From NCBI RefSeq assembly GCF_024438035.1, contig NZ_JANFQF010000001.1, forward strand, positions 186,001 to 250,000: a stretch of DNA of 64,000 bases, in the 5' to 3' direction. A program made the position numbers and the translations under genes. The notes beneath the pieces are model-generated. The model worked only from the letters and a program-made list of their open reading frames with translations, did not search any database and was not told the DNA's origin. Shown piece by piece: positions 11,700 to 19,936 of this stretch; position 1 is the stretch's first letter; each line of letters opens with the position of its first letter. Origin of the DNA: Rhodococcus tibetensis. GTDB taxonomy: Bacteria > Actinomycetota > Actinomycetes > Mycobacteriales > Mycobacteriaceae.

Positions 11700-11713
11700 T
11701 AGAACGTGTTCCA
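11700..11713 (+). promoter_or_regulatory. KstR box upstream of cyp125
   Basis: TAGAACGTGTTCCA fits TnnAACnnGTTnnA at all defined positions. It lies 39 nt before the cyp125 start codon. Core promoter elements for cyp125 are not obvious by eye. The site, with the one at 11622-11635, controls the divergent fadA5/cyp125 pair. Confidence 0.75.
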
Positions 11714-11752
11714 CATCACGAAGTGGTGTATGGCTGAGGGCAGGAGACAGTA

Positions 11753-13009
11753 GTGGCGCAGCCCAATCTTCCAGAGGGTTTCGACTTCACCGACCCGGAC
11801 ATCTATGCAGAGCGCATCCCCTACGAGGAGTTCGCCGAGCTGCGTAAGACTGCGCCGATCTGGTGGAACCCGCAGCCGCCGGAGGTCGGTGGCTACCACG
11901 ACGACGGCTACTGGGTCGTGAGCAAGCTCGACGACGTCAAGGAGGTGTCGCGGCGCAGCGACGTGTTCTCCACCCACGAGAACACCGCGATTGTCCGCTT
12001 CGCCGACGATATTCCGCGCGAGAACATCGAGATGCAGCGCTTCATCCTCATCAACAAGGACGCGCCCGAGCACACGAAGCTCCGCAAGTTGGTTGCCCGC
12101 GGATTCACACCACGCGCGATCAACAGCCTGCGGGACGAACTCACCGAACGCGCCGAGAAGATCGTCAAGGAAGCCGCGGAATCGGGTGCCGGCGACTTCG
12201 TCACCCAGGTCGCGTGCGAACTGCCCCTGCAGGCCATTGCCGAGCTTCTCGGCGTGCCGCAGGAGGATCGTCTCAAGGTCTTCGACTGGTCGAATCAGAT
12301 GACCGGATACGACGATCCCGAACTGGACATCGACCCCCAGGCGGCGTCGATGGAGATTCTCGGTTACGCGTACCAAATGGCCGATGAGCGCAAGAAGTGC
12401 CCGGCCAACGACATCGTCACCACGTTGATCGAAGCCGACATCGAGGGAAACGAACTCTCTCCCGAGGAATTCGGCTTCTTCGTCATTCTCTTGGCGGTGG
12501 CCGGAAACGAGACCACGCGTAACGCAATCACGCACGGCATGATCGCATTCCTCGACCATCCCGACCAGTGGGAGCTCTACAAGAAGGAACGCCCGAAGAC
12601 GGCAGCCGACGAGATCGTTCGCTGGGCCACCCCGGTCAATTCCTTCCAGCGCACGGCGCTCGAAGACACCGAGCTGGGAGGGGTGCAGATCAAGAAGGGT
12701 CAGCGAGTCGTAATGCTCTACGGTTCAGCTAATTTCGATGAGGACGCCTTCGACAATCCCGAGAAGTTCGACATCATGCGGGAGAACAATCCGCATGTCG
12801 GCTTCGGTGGGACGGGTGCGCACTTCTGCCTGGGCGCGAACCTCGCCCGGCTCGAAATCGACCTGATCTTCAATGCCATCGCAGACCACCTGCCCGACAT
12901 CAGTAGGCTGGGAGATCCGCGGCGTCTGCGCTCGGGTTGGCTCAACGGCATCAAGGAGTTCCAGGTGGACTACAAGACGACGTCTGGCGGCTGCCCGGTC
13001 AAGCACTGA
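11753..13009 (+). CDS. cyp125: Steroid C26(27)-monooxygenase CYP125
   Basis: A 418-aa P450 starting at GTG 11753 behind AGGAGA. It aligns by eye along its whole length with M. tuberculosis CYP125: LPEGFDFTDPDIYAERIP, RGFTPRAI, the I helix AVAGNETTRN, PVNSFQRTAL, heme loop GFGGTGAHFCLGANLA, and the tail GWLNGIKEFQVDY. CYP125 oxidises the terminal methyl of cholest-4-en-3-one to the acid and so starts side-chain degradation. It is divergent from fadA5 with two KstR boxes in the gap and ends at a strong hairpin. Electrons probably come from FdxD or a similar ferredoxin. Confidence 0.96.
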   Translation: MAQPNLPEGFDFTDPDIYAERIPYEEFAELRKTAPIWWNPQPPEVGGYHDDGYWVVSKLDDVKEVSRRSDVFSTHENTAIVRFADDIPRENIEMQRFILINKDAPEHTKLRKLVARGFTPRAINSLRDELTERAEKIVKEAAESGAGDFVTQVACELPLQAIAELLGVPQEDRLKVFDWSNQMTGYDDPELDIDPQAASMEILGYAYQMADERKKCPANDIVTTLIEADIEGNELSPEEFGFFVILLAVAGNETTRNAITHGMIAFLDHPDQWELYKKERPKTAADEIVRWATPVNSFQRTALEDTELGGVQIKKGQRVVMLYGSANFDEDAFDNPEKFDIMRENNPHVGFGGTGAHFCLGANLARLEIDLIFNAIADHLPDISRLGDPRRLRSGWLNGIKEFQVDYKTTSGGCPVKH

Positions 13010-13022
13010 CCCCCACAAATTC

Positions 13023-13062
13023 AGCGGCGTCGGAGGGCACCCTCATCCTCTCCGACGTCGCT
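13023..13062 (+). terminator. Terminator hairpin after cyp125
   Basis: Arms AGCGGCGTCGGAG (13023-13035) and CTCCGACGTCGCT (13050-13062) pair with one mismatch around a 14-nt loop. The pyrimidine-rich tail TGTTCTCTTTCCT follows. The hairpin starts 13 nt after the cyp125 stop. Confidence 0.7.
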
Positions 13063-13123
13063 GTTCTCTTTCCTGCCTGTTCATGCCCGAATCGAGACGC
13101 ACGACGTCGACTGCACGCGACGA

Positions 13124-13159
13124 CGAAGGCCCCGGTCCGATGGTGGACCGGGGCCTTCG
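13124..13159. terminator. Perfect hairpin in the convergent cyp125/KSI-like gap
   Basis: A 15-bp perfect stem, with arms beginning CGAAGGCCCCGGTCC, and a 6-nt loop GATGGT. It lies 16 nt beyond the stop of the KSI-like gene. Together with the hairpin at 13023-13062 it insulates the two convergent operons. Confidence 0.7.
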
Positions 13160-13175
13160 ACGAGAAGCTCGGGTG

Positions 13176-13589
13176 TCAGACCGTGCGTAGAGTCTTCATC
13201 GCCCGTTCGACCTCCCAGAACGCGCGGAGTGACGTGATCTTGCCTTCTTCGTTTACGCGGTAGATGAACACGCCCTCGGCGTCGATCTGCGACCCCCCGA
13301 CGGTCGACCGTATCGTTCCGATATTCACGTTCTCGTTGCCGCACACCAAGGAATCGTCGATGAGAAATTCGAGCGACTCGGTGGTCGCGATCGTCATGTC
13401 GTAAAACCGTGAGATTGCTTCGAGCCCGCGATGCCCCTTGCCCTCCGGGTCGAAACCCGAGGGACCGACAGGGTCTTCCACGCAGGCGTCTTCCGCGAAC
13501 AGCGCGAGCCAATCGTCCTTGCGCCTGCCGCTGGCCGCCTCGCGGGAAGCCTGCCCGGCGAGGCGGGCGGGATGTTCCGTCGTCGTCAT
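13176..13589 (-). CDS. Ketosteroid-isomerase-like (NTF2-fold) protein
   Basis: A 137-aa protein; the ATG at 13589 is preceded by AGGGG at good spacing. The sequence WLALFAEDACVEDPVGPSGF, then GHRGLEAISRFYDMTI, and the final RVNEEGKITSLRAFW are typical of the SnoaL/KSI NTF2 fold and recall M. tuberculosis Rv0760c. Aspartates in AEDACVEDP are candidates for the catalytic acid/base, but true KSI activity cannot be read from sequence. It is the last gene of the DUF35-ltp4-ltp3-LLM operon, 10 nt after the LLM stop, so it probably acts on intermediates of C24-branched sterol breakdown, perhaps as a hydratase or isomerase. Confidence 0.8.
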   Translation of the reverse strand: MTTTEHPARLAGQASREAASGRRKDDWLALFAEDACVEDPVGPSGFDPEGKGHRGLEAISRFYDMTIATTESLEFLIDDSLVCGNENVNIGTIRSTVGGSQIDAEGVFIYRVNEEGKITSLRAFWEVERAMKTLRTV

Positions 13590-13599
13590 GTCCACACCC

Positions 13600-14463
13600 C
13601 TATCCGATGTACTGGTCGGCGAACTTGCGTAGCGATTCCTGCTTGGCTTCGAGCGGTCCGTCGAAGCCGATGCCGTCGAAAACCCACGGGACGACGATCG
13701 TGTCGGTCACCCCGGCGTCCGCCAATTCGGCGTACCCGTCCTTGCCGAAACGGTCGATGCACACGGTTTGGATTTCGTACGGCAGATCGGCCCGGCCGTA
13801 CTCCTCCCGGAGCTCACGCAGACGCGCGATGACCTGGACGAGATCGTCGAACTTGATCATTGCCGAAGTCCAGCCGTCACCGACCCTCGCGGCACGGCGA
13901 AGTGCGACGTCGGTGTGCCCCCCGACGTAGAACGGTACCGGCTTCGTCGGTGCCGGGCTCATCTGCAGGCGGTCGAAATCGAAGAAAGTACCGTGGTACT
14001 CGACCATTCCGCCACCGAGGATCAGTTTGATGACGTCGATCATCTCGTCGACGCGCGCACCGCGCTTCTGGTACGGCACTCCGCACCATTCGAATTCCTC
14101 GGGTGCCCAGCCGATCCCGACGCCGAACCCGAACCGGTTGCCGATGAGGTTGGCGACCGATCCCACCTGGCGGGCCAGGAGTACCGGATTACGTGATCCG
14201 AGTTTGAGCACCTGGGTGTAGAACTCGATCCTGGAGGTGACCGCGCCCATCGCCGCGGCGGCGATCAGGGGATCCACCCACGGGGTCTCCTCGTTCCACA
14301 TCCGCGAACCGTCCGGGGTGTACGGGTAGTCGGCGCTCTGCTTCTCCATGAAGAACAGCGAGTCGGGGAGTGCGATGGACGAGAAGCCGCACTCCTCGGC
14401 TGTTTTCGCGAGGGCAGGCAGTTGACCTAGAGGATTCATGGCGATGCCGACGGTGAACTTCAT
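13600..14463 (-). CDS. LLM-class (F420-dependent-type) oxidoreductase
   Basis: A 287-aa luciferase-like monooxygenase-fold protein starting at MKFTVGIAMN (ATG 14463). The TIM-barrel landmarks are visible: GFSSIALPDS, the strand SRIEFYTQVLKLGSRNPVLLA, the conserved NRFGFGVGIGWAPEEFEWCG loop, and PFYVGGHTDVALRRAARVGDGW. Actinobacterial members often use F420 rather than FMN. It lies 13 nt after ltp3 and 10 nt before the KSI-like gene. The M. tuberculosis ltp3/ltp4 cluster has a single LLM gene (Rv3520c), and this region has two, so this one may be an additional enzyme. A redox step on a sterol-CoA intermediate is plausible. Confidence 0.82.
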   Translation of the reverse strand: MKFTVGIAMNPLGQLPALAKTAEECGFSSIALPDSLFFMEKQSADYPYTPDGSRMWNEETPWVDPLIAAAAMGAVTSRIEFYTQVLKLGSRNPVLLARQVGSVANLIGNRFGFGVGIGWAPEEFEWCGVPYQKRGARVDEMIDVIKLILGGGMVEYHGTFFDFDRLQMSPAPTKPVPFYVGGHTDVALRRAARVGDGWTSAMIKFDDLVQVIARLRELREEYGRADLPYEIQTVCIDRFGKDGYAELADAGVTDTIVVPWVFDGIGFDGPLEAKQESLRKFADQYIG

Positions 14464-14476
14464 GATGGTGCTCCCG

Positions 14477-15655
14477 CTACTGGTTGTCCGGCCGGTCGGA
14501 TCCGACCACCCACATCGAGAAGTATTGCGAGCCGCCACCGTAGGCGTGGCCCAGCGCCTTGCGCGCGTCCTGAACCTGGTGATCGCCGGCACGGTGCATC
14601 ACCTGCATGGCCGACTCGGCGAACCGGATCATTCCCGACGCGCCGATGGGGTTGGACGACAGGACCCCACCGGACGCATTGAGCGGGAGGCGCCCTCCGA
14701 TGGCCGTCTCGCCCGCCTCGGTGAGCTTCCAACCCTCACCCTCGGACACGAAACCCAGGTTTTCGAGCCACATCGGTTCGAACCAGGAGAAAGGGACGTA
14801 GATTTCGGCGACATCGATCTCGTCGAGAGGGTCCTTGATTCCGGCGGCCTTCCACAGGGCAGCAGCGGCATCCCTGCCCGCCTGCGGGTTCACCTGATCG
14901 CGCCCGGAAAAGGTGGTCGGTTCGGTGCGCATGGCCGTGGCGTGAATCCACGCGACCTCGCGACCTTCTGCCGTCTCCCGCTCCGCAGCTTCCTCGTTAC
15001 CGATCACCATGGCGCAGGCGCCATCCGAAGACGGGCAGGTCTCGTCGTATCGGATCGGGTCCCACAACATCTGGGAAGCCTGCACGGACTCCAGGGTGAT
15101 GTCGGGTTGCTTCAAATGAGCGTAGGGGTTGAGGCTGCCGTTGAGGCGGTCTTTCACCGCCACCATCGCGCCGATGTGCTCGGGCGCTCCCGACCGTCGG
15201 ATATACGACCGGACGTGCGGAGCGAAATACCCTCCCGCTCCGGCACCGACCGGCATGTTGAAAGGGATGGGGGTGGACAGCGCCCACATGGCATTCGACT
15301 CGGACTGCTTCTCCCAGGCCACCGTCAACACCAGCTTGTGCACACCCGCCTTCACGAGACTCGACGCGACGACAGCCGTCGATCCGCCGACCGACCCCGC
15401 CGTGTGCACGCGCAGAAGCGGTTTGCCATTGGCGCCCAGGGCATCCGACATCGCCAGTTCCGGCATCATCGAACCTTCGAACAGGTCGGGTGCCTTGCCG
15501 ATCACGACGGCGTCGATGTCGTCCCAACCCACGCGTGCGTCTTCCATGGCACGGTCGATGGCCTCGCGGACCAGGCCTGCCATCGACACATCGTGCCGCT
15601 TCGCCACATAGTGGGTCTGGCCGGTGCCGAGCACAGCGGCTAGTTGATTCGCCAT
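14477..15655 (-). CDS. ltp3: Lipid-transfer-protein/thiolase-like aldolase Ltp3
   Basis: A 392-aa SCP-2 thiolase-like protein from the ATG at 15655, which overlaps the ltp4 stop by one base (TGATG). The thiolase fold is clear, for example WDDIDAVVIGKAPDLFEG, GGSTAVVASSLVKAG and LPLNASGGVLSSNPIGASG. The usual nucleophilic Cys of thiolases is absent (VHTAGSVGGS), as expected of an aldolase. In R. rhodochrous Ltp3 and Ltp4 are needed to cleave C24-branched sterol side chains such as sitosterol. It matches Rv3523. It probably works with Ltp4 and the DUF35 protein upstream. Confidence 0.9.
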   Translation of the reverse strand: MANQLAAVLGTGQTHYVAKRHDVSMAGLVREAIDRAMEDARVGWDDIDAVVIGKAPDLFEGSMMPELAMSDALGANGKPLLRVHTAGSVGGSTAVVASSLVKAGVHKLVLTVAWEKQSESNAMWALSTPIPFNMPVGAGAGGYFAPHVRSYIRRSGAPEHIGAMVAVKDRLNGSLNPYAHLKQPDITLESVQASQMLWDPIRYDETCPSSDGACAMVIGNEEAAERETAEGREVAWIHATAMRTEPTTFSGRDQVNPQAGRDAAAALWKAAGIKDPLDEIDVAEIYVPFSWFEPMWLENLGFVSEGEGWKLTEAGETAIGGRLPLNASGGVLSSNPIGASGMIRFAESAMQVMHRAGDHQVQDARKALGHAYGGGSQYFSMWVVGSDRPDNQ

Positions 15656-16719
15656 CAGTTGCGTCCCTCCAAGACTGCGACCAGATTCTGTTGCAGCACA
15701 GCACCGCTCGTGGCGTGCGCCAGGGTGCGCCCGGCGTTGCCGTCCATGATGGCCTTGGCTGCGTAACCTATGCGTTCCAGGCCCGCCGCGAACATCGGGT
15801 TCCCGCTGAGCGGACCGCCCGAGGGGTTGATCGTCGTCGAATCGGACAGTCCGATGGCCTCGCGCAGGATCAGCTCCTGATGGGTGAACGGGCCGTGCAG
15901 TTCCGCGACGTCGATTCCGCCGGCATCGCCCCCGGTGGCGGCCCGGGCAGCCGACGTCGTGGAGGGCGACACCGTGAGGTCGCGGGCACCGAAGTTCGGG
16001 GAGTCGATCCGGTGCTCGATCCCGGTGATCCACGCCGGACGCTCACAGAGCTCACGGGCACGGTCGCCGGCTGCCAGTACCACCGCGGCAGCCCCGTCCG
16101 TGATCGGTGCGCAGTCGTGGGCGCGCAGGGGATCGGCGATGAACGGAGACGCCAGCAACGCCTCGATGTCCACGTGCCCGGACAGCTGGGTGTTCGGGTT
16201 GCTCTCGGCTGCAGCTCGGCTGCGGGCCGCCACTGCCGCCATCTCCTCGGTCGTCCACTTTCCGGCATCGAGGCCGAGGCGAGCCTGCAGGCCCGCGATC
16301 GACACGGAGTCGAGGGCGAGGGGTGTCACCAGATAGGGGTCGAGTTGCATCGACAGGACCTTGCGAAGATTGCCCGCAGAGGACTTGCCGAACCCGTAGA
16401 CCAGCGCGGTATCGACCTCACCGGTCATGATCTTGACCCAGGCCTCATAGAATGCCCACGCCGCATCCATCTCGACGTGGGATTCGTTGATCGGCGGCAC
16501 CGCCCCGATCGAGTCGACCGCGGAGATGAACGAGAACGCGCGACCCGCCAGATAGTCGGACGAACCGGAGCACCAGAACCCGATGTCCGACTTCGTGATC
16601 CCGAGCTGGTCGTACAGCTGCCGGAAACAGGGAACCAGCATTTCGACGCCGTTGGTGGTGCCGGAGGTCTGACGCACGTGTGGTGCGTGCGCGAACCCGA
16701 CGACTGCGATATCTGTCAT
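15655..16719 (-). CDS. ltp4: Lipid-transfer-protein/thiolase-like aldolase Ltp4
   Basis: A 354-aa thiolase-fold protein, Rv3522-like, beginning MTDIAVVGFAHAPHVR. Fold markers are FWCSGSSDYLAG, ESHVEMDAAWAFYEAW (where a thiolase would place its nucleophilic Cys, here absent), DCAPITDGAAAVVLA and NPSGGPLSGNPMFAAGLERIG. It is therefore a candidate retro-aldolase rather than a thiolase. It is 12 nt after the DUF35 gene, and its stop overlaps ltp3. Known aldolases of this type (Ltp2-ChsH2) need a DUF35 partner, which supports a complex with the product of 16732-17712. Role: C24-branched side-chain cleavage, by homology. Confidence 0.9.
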   Translation of the reverse strand: MTDIAVVGFAHAPHVRQTSGTTNGVEMLVPCFRQLYDQLGITKSDIGFWCSGSSDYLAGRAFSFISAVDSIGAVPPINESHVEMDAAWAFYEAWVKIMTGEVDTALVYGFGKSSAGNLRKVLSMQLDPYLVTPLALDSVSIAGLQARLGLDAGKWTTEEMAAVAARSRAAAESNPNTQLSGHVDIEALLASPFIADPLRAHDCAPITDGAAAVVLAAGDRARELCERPAWITGIEHRIDSPNFGARDLTVSPSTTSAARAATGGDAGGIDVAELHGPFTHQELILREAIGLSDSTTINPSGGPLSGNPMFAAGLERIGYAAKAIMDGNAGRTLAHATSGAVLQQNLVAVLEGRN

Positions 16720-16731
16720 TGTGCCGCGCCC

Positions 16732-17712
16732 TTACAGGTGGTGTTTGAAGGTGTCGTAATCGGCGTCGGGCTCACCCGTCGGCCTGAAGTATTCGATGTT
16801 CTCGAGGGTGTAACCCCACTCTTCGCGTGGTTTCCACTTGGCCTCTACGCGCATGCCCATCCGGACGTCGGCGGCGTCACACTCGAGAATGAGGTGCAGG
16901 AACGCGATGTCGGCGCCATCGAGTAGCACGTACGCCGCGACGTACGGCGGCTTGATGCGTTGACCGAGGAACGGGACGTTGACGATGCAGAAGGTGGTGA
17001 CGATGCCCCGGTCCGGCAACTCGACCTGTTCCTTCGTCGGAATGCCGTCGGTGGGATTGGCACTGCGGGGCGGAATGTACACCTTGCCGTCCGCTCCGGT
17101 GCGGCCACCGATCAGCTTGCCCTCCTTCAACCCTCGGAGGTAGTAGCTCTCCTCGGCGGAGGCGGAATGCATGTAGTCGAGGTCGATCGGCGTCGTCACC
17201 ATCGTGACGGGTTCCGAGTTCCCGGACACAGCTGTGTCTCCGGTCGACTCACCCGGTTCGAAGCACACGATGTCCTGGATGTGCCCGACGCGGTCCTCCG
17301 CCCACCGTGCCCGCACCCGCATTCCTGTGCTCATCGCGGAGACGGAAGGCACGTCCACCGCATGCACCAAGGTGGTGTCGGCACCGTCCAACTTGATCAG
17401 CGCCCACGCGAAAGGTTCGGTGAGCGGTTGTCCGGCAATAGGATCCGGCATCCACGTCCAGCTCATCACGGTTCCGGCGTCGGACACGCCGACGAAGTCG
17501 GTGAGCGGTTCCGCCGTGTGGGGGTCGAATTCGGGTGGCGGTACGTAGATCCGTCCGTCCGATCCGCGCGCGCCGATGACCTTGCGGTCGCGCAGCGCGG
17601 TGACGAAGGCTCCGATGGTCGGACCCACCGACCGGGTGTAGTCGAATTTGAGTTTCAGCGGGGCGCTCAATGGAGTGTTCGAGAACTTTTCGGCCACCGC
17701 GCTCTTTCCCAT
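16732..17712 (-). CDS. Tandem DUF35/OB-fold acyl-CoA-associated protein (Rv3521-like)
   Basis: A 326-aa protein from the ATG at 17712; an in-frame GTG 6 nt upstream is possible. It contains two DUF35 units in tandem: residues about 12-150 and 165-315. Each has a short N-terminal ribbon (VIGARGSDGRIYVPP and IGGRTGADGKVYIPP) followed by an OB-fold barrel. The zinc-binding Cys pairs normally found in that ribbon are missing in both copies. DUF35 proteins pair with thiolase-like aldolases and help bind the CoA thioester. It is first in the operon with ltp4 and ltp3. A KstR box lies 16 nt upstream of its start, so the leader is very short. Confidence 0.86.
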   Translation of the reverse strand: MGKSAVAEKFSNTPLSAPLKLKFDYTRSVGPTIGAFVTALRDRKVIGARGSDGRIYVPPPEFDPHTAEPLTDFVGVSDAGTVMSWTWMPDPIAGQPLTEPFAWALIKLDGADTTLVHAVDVPSVSAMSTGMRVRARWAEDRVGHIQDIVCFEPGESTGDTAVSGNSEPVTMVTTPIDLDYMHSASAEESYYLRGLKEGKLIGGRTGADGKVYIPPRSANPTDGIPTKEQVELPDRGIVTTFCIVNVPFLGQRIKPPYVAAYVLLDGADIAFLHLILECDAADVRMGMRVEAKWKPREEWGYTLENIEYFRPTGEPDADYDTFKHHL

Positions 17713-17727
17713 GGTCACAACTTCGAG

Positions 17728-17741
17728 TAGAACAGGTTCTA
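17728..17741. promoter_or_regulatory. KstR box between the DUF35/ltp operon and the LLM gene
   Basis: TAGAACAGGTTCTA fits TnnAACnnGTTnnA perfectly and is almost fully palindromic. It lies in the 79-bp divergent gap and can control both directions. On the minus strand a TTGCCA (17754-17749) lies 19 bp from TACTCG, a weak promoter match. Confidence 0.82.
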
Positions 17742-17791
17742 GTGTTTGTGGCAAGGGCCACTTCTGACGACGGTCGATGCGGAGGCACACG

Positions 17792-18829
17792 ATGAAGCTC
17801 GGGTTGCAACTCGGATACTGGGGCGCAGGGCCGCCGGCGAACGCCCCGGAGTTGATCGCCGCCGCCGAAACCGAAGGATTCGACGCCGTCTTCGCCGCAG
17901 AATCGTGGGGATCCGACGCGTTCACCCCCCTCGCGTGGTGGGGCTCGCGCACCGAACGCGTCCGCCTCGGCACGTCTGTCGTGCAGATTTCAGCGCGCAC
18001 TCCGACGAGTTGCGCGATGCACGCACTCACCCTCGATCACCTCAGCGGCGGTCGGGCCGTACTCGGGCTCGGGGTATCGGGGCCGCAGGTGGTCGAGGGG
18101 TGGTACGGCCAACCCTTCCAGAAGCCGCTGGCCCGTACGCGCGAATACGTGTCGATCGTGCGCCAGGTGCTCGACCGCCGAGAGCCCGTGACCAGCGCCG
18201 GGCCGCATTACCCGCTGCCGTACACCGGGCCAGGCAGTACCGGTCTGGGTAAACCCCTCAAACCGATCACGCACCCACTTCGGGCGGACATCCCGATCTG
18301 GCTCGGCGCCGAAGGGCCCAAGAACGTGGCACTCACAGCCGAAATCGCCGACGGCTGGCTCGCGATCTACTACTCACCCCGACTCGCCCCCATGTACAAC
18401 GAATGGCTCGACGAGGGCTTCGCGCGGGACGGAGCCCGTCGTACCCGTGAAGACTTCGAAGTAGCCGCCACCTGCCAGGTGATCATCACCGACGACCGGG
18501 CGGCGGCCATCGCCCGGCTCAAGCCGATGACAGCTCTCTACGTCGGCGGCATGGGCGCACCCGAACTGAACTTCCACGCCCAGGTGTACACCCGCATGGG
18601 GTACGGCGAGCAAGTCGAGGAAATCGGCCGGCTCTTCCGCGCCGGCCGCAAAGACGACGCCGCCGCCGTCGTCCCCGACGACATGGTCACCGAAACCATG
18701 ATCATCGGCAACGTCGACGAAGTCCGGGCCGACGTCAAACGATGGGCCGACGTCGGAGTCACCACACTCCTCGTCTCCTGCCGCGACCCCGCGCACGTGC
18801 GGCAGCTCGCCTCCGCGGTCCTCGGCTGA
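17792..18829 (+). CDS. LLM-class F420-dependent oxidoreductase (Rv3520c-like)
   Basis: A 345-aa luciferase-like enzyme. The ATG at 17792 is chosen because GGAGG sits 6 nt before it; the ATG at 17777 would lack one. Family landmarks: GFDAVFAAESWGSDAFTPLAW, RVRLGTSVVQISARTPTSCA, LGVSGPQVVEGWYGQPF and IPIWLGAEGPKNVALTAE. The close match in length and motifs to Rv3520c of the M. tuberculosis cholesterol region supports an F420H2-dependent reductase or dehydrogenase acting on a sterol intermediate. The exact reaction is unknown. A perfect KstR box lies upstream; a long stem-loop follows 21 nt after the stop. Confidence 0.86.
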   Translation: MKLGLQLGYWGAGPPANAPELIAAAETEGFDAVFAAESWGSDAFTPLAWWGSRTERVRLGTSVVQISARTPTSCAMHALTLDHLSGGRAVLGLGVSGPQVVEGWYGQPFQKPLARTREYVSIVRQVLDRREPVTSAGPHYPLPYTGPGSTGLGKPLKPITHPLRADIPIWLGAEGPKNVALTAEIADGWLAIYYSPRLAPMYNEWLDEGFARDGARRTREDFEVAATCQVIITDDRAAAIARLKPMTALYVGGMGAPELNFHAQVYTRMGYGEQVEEIGRLFRAGRKDDAAAVVPDDMVTETMIIGNVDEVRADVKRWADVGVTTLLVSCRDPAHVRQLASAVLG

Positions 18830-18850
18830 CCTCCCCTCCCGTTCCCTTTC

Positions 18851-18903
18851 CGGACGAACGGGACGCTCGTTGCGACAGATCGAACGAGCGTCCCGTTCGT
18901 CCG
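18851..18903. repeat. Stem-loop repeat, copy 1 (left flank of the AbiEi-like gene)
   Basis: Two perfect 21-bp arms (18851-18871 and 18883-18903, starting CGGACGAACGGGACG) enclose an 11-nt loop. It follows the LLM gene and may act as its terminator. The second copy at 19937-19987 has the same arms, and its loop is the reverse complement of this loop with one mismatch, so the two copies are inverted relative to each other. Confidence 0.85.
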
Positions 18904-18973
18904 AGGTGGGAAGGCGAGTTATCCACAGGCGCGCAAAATCGGCCTGTCGTGAGGGGCCGCCCGCTGGCAGCAT

Positions 18974-19927
18974 GTGCTGATGCGACGGGGGATTTGGGGA
19001 CAGCGGCCGGAGTTGCTCGATCAGGTGGGAGTGGCCGGCGTCGTCCGGACGTCGGAGCTGGAACGTATCGGTCTGGCTCGTTCGACGATCTCTGCGCGAT
19101 GCCGGTCCGGTGGACCGTGGCAGCGGCTTCTGCCGGGAATCGTGCTACTTCGGAACGGGCAGCCGTCATTCCAGCACCGGGTGCTCGCAGCTCGTCTGTT
19201 CTGCGGTCGCAACTCGCTCGTCACAGGACGTTCGGCCCTGCGGTGTCACGGTTTCGGGAGCTACTCCGGTGACGTGGACGTTCTCGTCGCGGCCGATCGT
19301 CGTGTGCAGTCCACGGGGTTCGTCAAGGTCGAACGCACATCACGCATGCCCGAGCCCGACGTGCGCGGAGATATCGCCTGCGCTCCGTTGCCGAGGGCAC
19401 TGCTCGACGCGGCGCGCAGGTGCACGACCGTCGACGCGGCGCGGGCGACGATCGCGGAAGTCGTCCAGCGCGGAGCGGTCACGGCGGAAGAACTCGTCGT
19501 CGAACTCGAGGCGGGCAGTGGTCGCGGATCGGCGATCCCGCGGATCGTCCTGCGGGAAATGACGGCCAACGTGCACTCCGTCTCCGAGGCTCATGCGCGT
19601 CGGCTGTGGCTGCGCAGCGGGCTTCCCGAGATGGTGTTCAACAGGAAGATCGTCGGTACGGACGGACGGTTCATCGCGATGCCGGACGGGTGGATCGACG
19701 AGGTCGCGTTCGCCTGGGACATCGACTCGCTCGACTGGCACCTCGCTCCTTCGCAGTACAAGCACACAGTGGAGCGTCGGACGCGAATGCAGAACGCCGG
19801 CATCATCGTGCTGCCGACACTGCCGAGCGCTGTTCGCGACCACCCGGAGCGGGTGATCGCGGACCTGCGGGCTCACTTCGAGCTCGCCGCGTCGCGTCCG
19901 AGGCCGAATGTTCGGATGTTGCCCTAG
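18974..19927 (+). CDS. AbiEi-antitoxin-like / endonuclease-fold protein
   Basis: A 317-aa protein with an N-terminal winged-helix segment (VGVAGVVRTSELERIGLARS, then TISARCRSGGPWQRLLPGIV) like the AbiEi antitoxin-type proteins common in actinobacteria. A C-terminal part (FIAMPDGWIDEVAFAWDID, then SLDWHLAPSQYKHTVERRTRM) resembles a nuclease-like fold of the VSR/DUF559 kind. No AbiEii-type toxin partner is adjacent. The start may be GTG 18974 or ATG 18980; no good ribosome site is visible. It interrupts the sterol catabolic genes, has no obvious link to them, has no KstR box, and is bracketed by two inverted copies of a stem-loop, so it looks like an inserted cassette. Function unknown. Confidence 0.7.
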   Translation: MLMRRGIWGQRPELLDQVGVAGVVRTSELERIGLARSTISARCRSGGPWQRLLPGIVLLRNGQPSFQHRVLAARLFCGRNSLVTGRSALRCHGFGSYSGDVDVLVAADRRVQSTGFVKVERTSRMPEPDVRGDIACAPLPRALLDAARRCTTVDAARATIAEVVQRGAVTAEELVVELEAGSGRGSAIPRIVLREMTANVHSVSEAHARRLWLRSGLPEMVFNRKIVGTDGRFIAMPDGWIDEVAFAWDIDSLDWHLAPSQYKHTVERRTRMQNAGIIVLPTLPSAVRDHPERVIADLRAHFELAASRPRPNVRMLP

Positions 19928-19936
19928 CCACCTGCT

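Noticed and set aside
18919-18927. Replication origin at the DnaA-box sequence
   Set aside because: A single box with no AT-rich region, no second box and no dnaA or dnaN nearby.
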